Shown: piece by piece, positions 1 to 6,127 of the stretch
Position numbering within the stretch: the stretch's first letter is position 1
How the letters are laid out: each line of letters opens with the position of its first letter
Program-made: the position numbers and the translations under genes
NCBI GenBank assembly: GCA_947040465.1
Contig: CAMRBO010000024.1
Coordinates: forward strand, 1 to 7,271
Reading direction: 5' to 3'
DNA: 7,271 bases
From: an uncultured Mycoplasma sp.
Lineage (GTDB): Bacteria; Bacillota_I; Bacilli_A; Mycoplasmatales; Metamycoplasmataceae
Notes under the pieces: generated by a model
The model's input: the letters and a program-made list of their open reading frames with translations, nothing else
The model's database searches: none
What the model was told of the DNA's origin: nothing

Positions 1-127
1 GTAATGATCTTGGTTTATAAATTTACCCTAGAGCGAAATAAATTGTGAAATATGTGAAAAGATAAATAGTGTTTTTGTTTACAAGAAGGAAAATACAATT
101 AAGAAGCAATAATTTAAATAAATTATT
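1..127. other. Gene-poor left edge; possible 3' tail of a plus-strand gene
   Basis: No complete gene is visible here. On the plus strand, frame 1 is open from the first base to a TAG at 67-69 (23 codons, two of them TGA read as Trp), while the other two plus frames hit stops within the first 20 bases. The stretch could be the C-terminal tail of a gene beginning outside the window, but it is too short to assign and could be open by chance. The minus strand has stops in all frames and no start codon with a ribosome binding site. An 8-bp all-AT inverted repeat (108-115 with 120-127) sits directly after the glycosyltransferase stop codon; it is too weak to call a terminator. Confidence 0.2.
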
Positions 128-1288
128 TTAACCTATCATTTCTTTTAAGACTTTGATTCAATTTTCTTCAAATTTTTCATAAGTTAGATTTTCTAACGCA
201 AATCTAAAACAATTATCTGATAATTCTTTTAGATTTTCAATTGGTAAATTATTTATTTCATCAAATTTAGTTTGATATTCTTTTATACTTAGATTCTTTT
301 CCCAAAGAAAACCATTTTTATTATTATCAGCCAAAAATTTTGCAGATATTCAAGAATCTCTTATTATTATAGGTGTAGAAGAACAAATTGATTCTACAAG
401 AGCACCAGAAAACCCTTCATAATTACTCATTAAAATATGGACTTTTGAATATAAATTTGTTTCGATAACTTCTTTTTGATCAATTTTCCCGTGATAAATA
501 ATATTCTTATTTTTTATTATTTTCTTAACATATGTGCCAAACCCAAAAATATCTAATTTATTTTTACTTAATTTCATCATTTTATCAACATCATTCATTC
601 TTTTTTGCTCTTTAGTTACTCTGCCTATATAAAAAATATTTCTCTTAAAACTATTATCTGCATAAATTTGGTCTTTTAATTTTTTATTTTCTATAATAAT
701 TTCTTTGGAAATATTAGCATTATAAATACAAAAATATTTTTTAGAATTTTTAGATTTAAATTTTTTTTGAACAAAATTTCTATTATTTTCATCAAAAAAA
801 ACGATATTATTTGCTAATTTAAAACAGTTTTTAAATCCTGTTAATCAAATTAAAAAAATTGCTAAGGGGGTTAAAAATCCATATCTTTTCATTTGAAAAA
901 AATCTGAAGATTGATGTTGAACGTATAGATAATTAGGGTGATTAAATAATTTTTTTGATCTCACAAGCATTAAGGAAGAATCAATCACTAAATCATACTC
1001 ATCTATTAATTTATCTAATTGTCTTCTTGATCGAAAAGAAACATTATATAAATTGGTAATTCATCACTTTAATTTTGATTTAGAACAATCATTAAATTTT
1101 TCACTCGGCGAAATAATTTTAATCTCATCCTGATAGATGCGATCTTGTTCGCTCATATTATATTCAAAGGAATATTCATCAACATGATAATTTTGAGATT
1201 GTAAAATTTTGATTAATCTTGCATTATAAAAATCTGCACCAGAAGTTACTAAATGATTATTTCCGCTTATTATTAACACTTTTTTCAT
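128..1288 (-). CDS. GT4-type glycosyltransferase
   Basis: This 386-residue protein is a probable cytoplasmic or membrane-associated transferase that moves a sugar from a nucleotide donor to a lipid or polysaccharide acceptor. It reads through only with TGA as Trp, for example the paired Trp codons at 1061-1066. The N-terminus (MKKVLIISGNN, then a Ser-Gly-Ala-Asp segment near residues 16-19) matches the acceptor-side Rossmann half of GT-B enzymes. Residues about 219-230 (FYIGRVTKEQKR) are the usual start of the donor-binding half. Residues 291-299 (EGFSGALVE) form the EX7E motif that binds the donor and is typical of GT4. Length is normal for GT4. The gene overlaps the upstream 88-residue ORF by 16 bases and has only a poor Shine-Dalgarno, so translation is probably coupled. 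ATG 1288 is chosen because it is the only ATG after an upstream in-frame TAA at 1328-1330. Sugar and acceptor cannot be inferred; glycolipid or capsule synthesis is the likely setting. Confidence 0.85.
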
Positions 1289-1539
1289 ATATAATTTTCA
1301 CTCATTTTTTTGAAAGTAAAAAAACTTTTAACATATAGAAATATGTTAATTAATTCTTCTTTTGATTTCCAAAATAATTTATTCTTTCCAAATGCACGGA
1401 TGAATCCCATTTTTATATTTGATTTTTCTATATCGCTACCGCTTCTTCAACTAATGATAAAATTTTTAATATTTTTAATTGCATAATTCTCAACTATAAT
1501 TGGTTTATTTGTTGCAAAGATCTTTTTATACTTATACAT
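1273..1539 (-). CDS. 88-residue protein resembling the N-terminus of a galactofuranosyltransferase; probably truncated
   Basis: This short ORF has a good ribosome binding site (AAAGGA at 1546-1551, 6 bases before the ATG) and an in-frame stop just upstream. Its start (YKKIFATNKP, then ENYAIK) and a later stretch (SGSDIEKSNIKMGF at about residues 33-46) resemble, from memory, the opening of GT-B beta-1,6-galactofuranosyltransferase-type proteins, where a threonine-asparagine-lysine-proline start is followed by a D-I-x-K-I...GF helix. Those proteins are about 300 residues or more, whereas this one stops at residue 88, inside the first codons of the GT4 gene it overlaps. No donor-binding half is present, so on its own it should not be catalytic. 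It is most likely the surviving 5' end of a partly deleted gene that now delivers ribosomes to the downstream GT4 gene. A genuine small protein cannot be excluded, and the family match is tentative. Confidence 0.55.
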
Positions 1540-1545
1540 AGATAT

Positions 1546-1551
1546 TCCTTT
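1546..1551 (-). promoter_or_regulatory. Ribosome binding site of the 88-residue ORF
   Basis: The minus strand reads AAAGGA six bases before ATG 1539. This is the only strong Shine-Dalgarno in the glycosyltransferase unit and supports both the ORF and its start. Confidence 0.65.
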
Positions 1552-1575
1552 TAATTAAGTGTTAATTTTATATAA

Positions 1576-1581
1576 ATTATA
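1576..1581 (-). promoter_or_regulatory. Probable -10 box of the glycosyltransferase unit
   Basis: A consensus TATAAT on the minus strand lies about 37 bases before ATG 1539, giving a leader of roughly 30 bases that contains the ribosome binding site. No good -35 hexamer is found 16 to 18 bases upstream, which is common in mycoplasmas. The call is positional. Confidence 0.45.
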
Positions 1582-2165
1582 TCTTATTTTCAATTTTTTA
1601 GTTTTATATTACTGTAGACTACAAAAATTAATTTTGACTTCTTCTTCGATATCTATAATAATTTTGTGAAAATAAAATCAGGTAAACTTTCATTTTTCAA
1701 AGGTCAAAGAATGAGAATTTAAGTGAAGTTAAAAATAAAAACTATTTCAGAAAAGTATATTGAATGTAAGTGAAAGGGTTTGTTTAGGCTCTTAGTCTTT
1801 TAATTATTGTAGTTTGGAAGATCTCTCAAAACACTTTTATAAGAAAGTGATAAATTTTTAGAGGGGCAAACACAGATTTGTGGAAGTTAATGAATGAAAA
1901 TTTGTTAAGAGATACTATGGAAGATAACAAGACCAATAAATTTTATATTTCAAGACTTATAAAGAGGTGAAGGCTATGATGAATTTTTAAAAGTGATTAT
2001 AAAAATATTCAAAAACTTAATTAATTCAAACAAGCCATTCATCTTCAAATAAAGAATCATTAAAAAATATGTAAAATCAGATATTTAGAATTATAAATCA
2101 ATATTTTTATTTATAGTTTTGTGGTAATTTAGAGATAATTAAAAAATGCACAATGAGTTTTGAGA

Positions 2166-2194
2166 TTGATAAATTGATTTGGTAACTTTATAAT
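2166..2194 (+). promoter_or_regulatory. Promoter of lactate dehydrogenase
   Basis: TTGATA (2166-2171) and TATAAT (2189-2194) are separated by exactly 17 bases, close to the sigma-70 type consensus. Transcription would start near 2201, giving a leader of about 83 bases. A second TATAAT at 2230-2235 lacks a recognisable -35 and could be an alternative start. Confidence 0.65.
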
Positions 2195-2270
2195 TTTAAT
2201 TAAAGTAAAAAAAATTCCTTAAATAGTTATATAATATTTTTAACAAAATTATTACATTAAAATTAATGAA

Positions 2271-2277
2271 AAAAGGA
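2271..2277 (+). promoter_or_regulatory. Ribosome binding site that fixes the LDH start at 2284
   Basis: AAAAGGA ends six bases before ATG 2284. The earlier in-frame ATG at 2266 would place this purine run inside the coding sequence and has no Shine-Dalgarno of its own. Confidence 0.75.
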
Positions 2278-2283
2278 ATATAT

Positions 2284-3231
2284 ATGAAAGTTAAAAAAAT
2301 TATTTTAGTAGGGTCAGGAGCTGTAGGAAATTCTTTTCTTTATTCAGCAATGAATAGAGGAGTTGCTCAAGAATATGGAATTATTGATGTAAATGAAAAA
2401 GTAGCCGAAGGAAATGTGCTTGATTTTGAAGACGCAATCGGAACATCGTCTCAACCATTTAATGTCTTTCATGCTAAATATAGTGATTGTAAAGACGCCG
2501 ACATTGTTGTTATTACTGCAGGTAGACCTCAATTACCTGGTGAAACACGTATTGATATGGTTGAAGGTAATGCTAAAATTATGAAAGTAATTGCTACAGA
2601 AATTAAAAAATCAGGATTTAAAGGAGTTACTGTTATTGCTTCAAATCCAGTTGATGTATTGACGTATGTTTACCAAAAAGTAACAGGATTTGAAAAAAAT
2701 AGAGTTGTTGGATCTGGGACATCATTAGATACATCAAGATTTGTTAGAATTTTATCTCAGGAGTTATCAGTTGCTCCTCAGTCGATTCAAGCATATGTAA
2801 TTGGAGAACATGGAGATTCATCGGTTTCAGTATTTTCATCGGTTTCGGTAGGCGGAAAACAATTAGCGATTTGTGAAAAAGAAGGACAAATTGATGCTAA
2901 AAAATATCCAAAAATACATGAAACAGTTTATAAGAAAGCTTATGAAATTATCAATCGAAAGGGAAGTACTTTTTATGGAATTGGTTCAGCATTAGCTAAC
3001 ATTTGTGAAAATATTTTAATTGATTCAAAAAGAATCTTGACAGTAGGGGCTTATTTAGAAGGTCAATATAAAAATAAAGGTATTTATACTGGTGTTCCTG
3101 CAATTATTGGTATTAATGGGATTGAATCAATTGTTGAAGTTTGTTTATCGCCTGAAGAACAAACGCAATTTGATAAGTCGTGTGAACTACTTTCAACAGT
3201 TATTAAAAAAGCTGATGAGGCAATTAAATAA
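2284..3231 (+). CDS. ldh: L-lactate dehydrogenase
   Basis: This cytoplasmic NAD-dependent enzyme reduces pyruvate to L-lactate and regenerates NAD+ for glycolysis, which matters in a cell without respiration. The protein has 315 residues, normal for the family. Visible motifs are the Rossmann loop GSGAVG (10-15); Asp35, which binds the NADH ribose; the active-site loop with Gln83 (marking lactate over malate dehydrogenase) and Arg89 in PQLPGETR; SNPVD (120-124); the catalytic pair Asp149 and Arg152 in LDTSR; and the proton-relay histidine His176 in GEHGDS. It resembles the P36-type LDH of the M. hominis group as I remember it. ATG 2284 is chosen over ATG 2266 because a strong Shine-Dalgarno lies between them and LDHs begin with this MKVKKIILVG segment. 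The gene is monocistronic, with its own promoter and a hairpin terminator. An allosteric fructose-bisphosphate response cannot be judged from sequence alone. Confidence 0.97.
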   Translation: MKVKKIILVGSGAVGNSFLYSAMNRGVAQEYGIIDVNEKVAEGNVLDFEDAIGTSSQPFNVFHAKYSDCKDADIVVITAGRPQLPGETRIDMVEGNAKIMKVIATEIKKSGFKGVTVIASNPVDVLTYVYQKVTGFEKNRVVGSGTSLDTSRFVRILSQELSVAPQSIQAYVIGEHGDSSVSVFSSVSVGGKQLAICEKEGQIDAKKYPKIHETVYKKAYEIINRKGSTFYGIGSALANICENILIDSKRILTVGAYLEGQYKNKGIYTGVPAIIGINGIESIVEVCLSPEEQTQFDKSCELLSTVIKKADEAIK

Positions 3232-3254
3232 TTATTTAATTAAAAATTACTTTT

Positions 3255-3282
3255 AAAAAGATTGGTGTTCAATCTTTTTTTA
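3255..3282 (+). terminator. Hairpin terminator between convergent genes, probably bidirectional
   Basis: A 10-bp stem (3255-3264 paired with 3270-3279) with a GTGTT loop is followed by a T run, 24 bases after the LDH stop. The A-rich left arm gives T residues when read from the minus strand, and the stop codon of the opposing gene lies only 13 bases away, so the hairpin probably ends both transcripts. Confidence 0.8.
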
Positions 3283-3294
3283 TTTATTGTTATT

Positions 3295-4506
3295 TTATCC
3301 AAAGATATCATAAATTTTTTGTATTATATTCACAAGAGAAATTTTTCGTTTTTTAAAGAAACTTAACATTTTGATAATGGTGACTAAAGATTGCAATGTA
3401 TCACTTTCTTTGGAAATATTTACATTTATCAATGAATTATAATTCTTATCATAATATAATAAAACGTTTTCATCATCATTGTTTAAAATTTTGTTAATTT
3501 CAGTTTGTTCAGTGGGTTCCAACATGATAGTTTTAACATTTGATTTTTTTGCCATTGATAGAAGTATTGGCGCAGAAGAATCGGGCCCAATAATAATAAA
3601 CTCTTTAGTGCTTAATTTAGCCGTTCCTTCTATTAAATAATAAGAAAGGAGCAATACTATTCCTTCTTTGTCAATTTTTACATATTGTCCTTCGTGTAAA
3701 AATGCATAGTCTACTTTGTTAAGTCCAATATCAAATAAAGCGATCAAATCAGACTGATTTTTATTAATTATATTGACAGCTTCTTTGTGATTAAGTAAAT
3801 TTTCTAATGTTGTTTCTTCAAAAGAATTATTATTTTTTTTCATGATATTTATATCGTGAAAAGAATTTAGATGCAATTTATTAGAAATCATGTGAATAGG
3901 AATAATATCTTCTTGTGATGAAAGGAATCATGTGACTGAAACATTTTCAATATTTTTGATATTTCCTCCGATTTTGGTAATTTCATCAATATAACCTTTT
4001 AACAAGTTGTCTGTCAAAAAGTTGATAAAATTACTTTTTTCAAATGAGAAAGATCTATTTTTTTCTGCAAATTTATTTCAATCTTGGCAGTGTGCTTTTA
4101 TTTTTAACATATTTTTTAGTGACATCGGACAACCATCTTGATCATATAACTTCATTCCGTTATTATTGAATGAATAATCATCGGTTGTGATTGTAATGCC
4201 TCCTAAAGCGTTTAAAACCTTTGTAGAATAACTAATCATTGAATCACTTAGTGCAAATTCACTATAAAAAACCTTGATTTCATTTTTTGCTAATACACTT
4301 GCAACAGTTTTTGCGAAACTTTCACTTTCATTTTTGTTATTATTTCTCCCTACCACAATACCTTTTGTAATTTTTTCTGGAAATGTTTCTTTTAAATATT
4401 TAACAAATGCATCAGTAAATAATGCAACTTGATTAATGTTAAAAAAATTAGGGCCATTATCAATATCTCCTGAAATTATATTATTTTCAAATTTTAATTG
4501 TGACAT
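3295..4506 (-). CDS. Phosphohexomutase-like protein lacking catalytic residues (probable pseudoenzyme)
   Basis: The 403-residue protein aligns by eye with the phosphoglucomutase/phosphomannomutase family. Domain 1 is recognisable: GPNFFN (18-23), then the strand GIVVGRNNN (49-57) where active enzymes have an R/D-rich strand, and GGITIT...NNGMKLYDQDG (102-125). Every functional signature is altered. The phosphoserine loop TASHNP reads TTDDYS (107-112), with Asp109 in the Ser position. The metal loop DxDxDR reads DIGLNK (259-264). The sugar loop GEES is replaced around YYDKNYN (351-357). The protein ends at IYDIFG, where active enzymes continue into the phosphate-binding domain 4, so it is about 150 residues short. 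It should not interconvert hexose phosphates. The reading frame is nevertheless intact, with a strong ribosome binding site, which argues for a retained non-catalytic role or very recent decay. The frame needs TGA-encoded Trp at 3928 and 4078. The family call is fairly sure; the function is unknown. Confidence 0.8.
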
Positions 4507-4511
4507 GTTAA

Positions 4512-4517
4512 TCCTTC
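4512..4517 (-). promoter_or_regulatory. Ribosome binding site of the phosphohexomutase-like gene
   Basis: The minus strand reads GAAGGA five bases before ATG 4506. This good Shine-Dalgarno supports translation of the gene despite its lost active site. Confidence 0.7.
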
Positions 4518-4568
4518 ATCGTTAATTTTTAGTTATATAATTTATATCATGTGTTGATAATTTGTGAT

Positions 4569-4594
4569 AAAAAAAAGCTCATTATAAAGCATTT
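4569..4594 (-). terminator. Terminator of the tRNA operon, with an embedded TATAAT
   Basis: After the last tRNA the minus strand carries a short hairpin: GCTT pairs with GAGC, extended by three A-T pairs across a T-T mismatch, followed by a run of eight T residues. The stem is weak but the T run is strong. The loop bases are exactly TATAAT (4581-4586), which could also act as the -10 box for the phosphohexomutase-like gene, with a start near 4575. No good -35 accompanies it. Confidence 0.5.
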
Positions 4595-4615
4595 ATTGGT
4601 CATATAAGATGATAT

Positions 4616-4700
4616 TGGTGCGCGAAGAGGGACTCGAACCCTCACACCGTGAGGCACTAGAGCCTAAATCTAGCGTGTCTGCCAATTCCACCACTCGCGC
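4616..4700 (-). tRNA. tRNA-Leu (anticodon UAG)
   Basis: 85 bases including an encoded CCA. The acceptor GCGCGAG pairs with TTCGCGC, the anticodon stem is CTAGA/TCTAG around loop TTTAGGC (anticodon TAG), there is a long class II variable arm, and the T-arm is GAGGG-TTCGAGT-CCCTC. It is the last gene of the operon, set off from tRNA-Lys by a 37-base spacer. Confidence 0.96.
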
Positions 4701-4737
4701 ACAATAATAATTTTTGGAGTCGTTTTAACCGACATAT

Positions 4738-4813
4738 TGGTACGCCCTAGAGGATTCGAACCTCTGACCCAATGGTTAAAAGCCATTTGCTCTACCAGCT
4801 GAGCTAAGGGCGC
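4738..4813 (-). tRNA. tRNA-Lys (anticodon UUU)
   Basis: 76 bases including encoded CCA. The anticodon loop CTTTTAA has anticodon TTT, and the acceptor GCGCCCT pairs with AGGGCGT through a G-T pair at position 1-72. Only 7 bases separate it from tRNA-Thr. Confidence 0.96.
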
Positions 4814-4820
4814 ATATAAA

Positions 4821-4896
<76 letters not shown>

Positions 4897-4900
4897 ATAA

Positions 4901-4976
4901 TGGTAGAAGATAGGGGGCTCGAACCCATGACCCCCGCCTTGTAAGGGCGGTGCTCTCCCAACTGAGCTAATCTTCC
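4901..4976 (-). tRNA. tRNA-Val (anticodon UAC)
   Basis: 76 bases including encoded CCA. The anticodon stem CCGCC/GGCGG encloses loop CTTACAA (anticodon TAC), and the acceptor GGAAGAT pairs with ATCTTCT (G-T at 1-72). The T-stem ATGGG/CCCCT contains one T-C mismatch. The anticodon suggests one tRNA reads all four GUN codons, as is usual in mollicutes. Confidence 0.95.
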
Positions 4977-4980
4977 GTTT

Positions 4981-5056
4981 TGGTGACCTATACGGGGCTC
5001 GAACCCGTGAATCCATGGATGAAAACCATGTGTGTTAACCGCTTCACCAATAGGCC
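4981..5056 (-). tRNA. tRNA-Glu (anticodon UUC)
   Basis: 76 bases including encoded CCA. The anticodon stem CATGG/CCATG encloses loop TTTTCAT (anticodon TTC), and the acceptor GGCCTAT pairs with ATAGGTC. Four bases separate it from tRNA-Val. Confidence 0.96.
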
Positions 5057-5061
5057 AAAAC

Positions 5062-5136
5062 TGGCGCCGATTACAGGATTTGAACCTGTGACCAACTGGT
5101 TAACAGCCAGCTGCTCTACCACTGAGCTAAATCGGC
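5062..5136 (-). tRNA. tRNA-Asn (anticodon GUU)
   Basis: 75 bases including encoded CCA. Loop CTGTTAA carries anticodon GTT, the acceptor GCCGATT pairs with AATCGGC, and the discriminator is G. It is the first gene of the operon, so the transcript order is Asn-Glu-Val-Thr-Lys-Leu, a grouping known from several mycoplasmas. Confidence 0.96.
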
Positions 5137-5158
5137 AAATTGTTAATTATGCAAATTA

Positions 5159-5187
5159 ATTATATACCAAACAATATTTAATTAAAA
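5159..5187 (-). promoter_or_regulatory. Probable promoter of the tRNA operon
   Basis: The minus strand has a consensus TATAAT at 5159-5164, about 23 bases before tRNA-Asn. A weak -35 match, TTTTAA (5182-5187), stands 17 bases further upstream. Transcription would start near 5152. Confidence 0.55.
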
Positions 5188-5251
5188 GATTTATTTCCAT
5201 TTTTTTCTTTGTTTTCCCAAAATGAATTTAAATTTTTGGATTTATGATTAT

Positions 5252-5287
5252 TTGATTAAATTTAGTTAACTTAATATAGTATATAAT
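5252..5287 (+). promoter_or_regulatory. Promoter of the nuclease operon, possibly giving a leaderless transcript
   Basis: Two overlapping solutions exist. TTGATT (5252-5257) lies 17 bases before TATAGT (5275-5280), with a start near 5287. A perfect TATAAT lies at 5282-5287, without a clear -35, and would start transcription at about 5294, the A of the ATG. In either case the leader is at most about 7 bases, and no Shine-Dalgarno precedes the gene. Confidence 0.5.
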
Positions 5288-5293
5288 TAATTT

Positions 5294-6127
5294 ATGAAAT
5301 TAAGCAAAAGACATTTTTATAATGGTGTTGAATATAAATTAGATGAAATAAATAAAAATATTATTTTAGAACCATCTTTTCATAAAAAACTCTTGGAAAA
5401 AAAATTATGAAACAAATTTGGTTTTAAAAAAATAGGTGGATCTTCGGTGGGTGATGTTTTAGAAACAGATGATTTTAAATCACAATTTGTTGCATTTACA
5501 AGAATGTCTTGAATAGGTCTTCCAATTCTAGATCGTAAATATGTAGATGCTGGAATTGATATAGAACCAAAAGTTGTTGATGCTATTGAAAAAAAATTAA
5601 GTCTTAAAGTTGAAACATTTGATCCATTTGAATATAATTTTGATTATTTTGCTGATAAAGATGATGTTATCGGCGGACTTCCTGATGGTTATATTAGAGA
5701 CAAAAAAATAATTATTGAAATTAAGACAACGGGTGAAAAAAATTATGACAATTGAAATAAATATGGTGTTCCTGTTTCTTATTTAAAACAATCGCAACTT
5801 TATTCATACTTAATGGGTGTTGAAGATTTTTGAGTTGTAGCAACTTTTTTAAAAGAAGAAGATTATGCAGATCCAAAAAAATTCCCAATACACCAAAGAA
5901 AAATAAAAAATTATAAATTTAAAATTAATAAAGCGCAAATAATAGATGATATAACAATAATAAAAGCGTGATATAAAAAATACACAACATCAGGCGTTTC
6001 CCCACAATATGATTCAATTAAGGATGCTGATTTAATTGAGTATTTAAGATGTAAAGATGAAGATGAATATAAGAAATTGTTAGATAAGTGAAGAATGCAA
6101 GGAAAATTAAAATTAGATTATGAATAA
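5294..6127 (+). CDS. PD-(D/E)XK nuclease-like protein (YqaJ/lambda-exonuclease type)
   Basis: This 277-residue protein is a predicted DNA nuclease of the PD-(D/E)XK superfamily. The core is clear: GGLPDGYI with the metal-binding Asp131 (127-134), a strand ending in EIKTT with Glu142 and Lys144 (142-146), and a helix with Gln166 and Tyr170 (QSQLYSYL, 166-173), which is the Q-x3-Y motif of RecB-, Cas4- and YqaJ-like nucleases. An N-terminal GGSSVGDVL (48-56) resembles the glycine-serine entry motif of YqaJ-like domains. All six Trp codons are TGA. It resembles what I recall as the MAGa7180 family of putative mycoplasma nucleases. It overlaps the following DUF2779 gene by 8 bases, so the products are probably made together and may form a complex. 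No Shine-Dalgarno is visible; ATG 5294 is chosen because it is the first ATG after the promoter. The substrate is unknown: DNA repair, recombination, or defence or restriction against incoming DNA are all possible. Confidence 0.8.

Larger units (their letters stand above)
1540..2165. other. About 620 bases without a convincing gene; possible decayed coding sequence
   Basis: Apart from the ribosome binding site and -10 box of the minus-strand unit at its left edge, no frame on either strand stays open for a normal gene, even with TGA as Trp. On the plus strand there are short open fragments in different frames that follow or overlap one another: about 1739-1792, a 44-codon stretch at 1890-2024, and 1963-2052. 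G content is locally higher on the plus strand than in ordinary mycoplasma spacers, for example at 1861-1892. This pattern is what a plus-strand gene broken by several frameshifts and stops would leave, possibly a transposase or other accessory gene, but I recognise no conserved motif and found no terminal inverted repeats. I cannot say what it was. Confidence 0.35.

Noticed and set aside
108..127. Inverted repeat after the glycosyltransferase stop, considered as a terminator
   Set aside because: Stem is pure A-T, only 8 bp, and no T run follows it on the minus strand.
1890..2024. Plus-strand 44-codon ORF with GGAAG just before the ATG
   Set aside because: Spacing to the ATG is only three bases, the ORF contains three TGA codons within five positions, and I recognise no family. 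More likely part of a decayed region.
2266..2283. Upstream in-frame ATG of LDH adding six residues
   Set aside because: It has no Shine-Dalgarno, and the AAAAGGA that serves ATG 2284 would lie inside it. LDHs start close to the Rossmann strand, as the 2284 version does.
2344..2532. Minus-strand ORF inside LDH
   Set aside because: Antisense shadow of a certain gene, without a ribosome binding site or recognisable product.
4715..4733. Small inverted repeat (GTCG/CGAC) in the spacer between tRNA-Lys and tRNA-Leu, considered as a terminator
   Set aside because: The stem is 4 bp and is followed on the minus strand by A-rich rather than T-rich sequence; at most a processing site.
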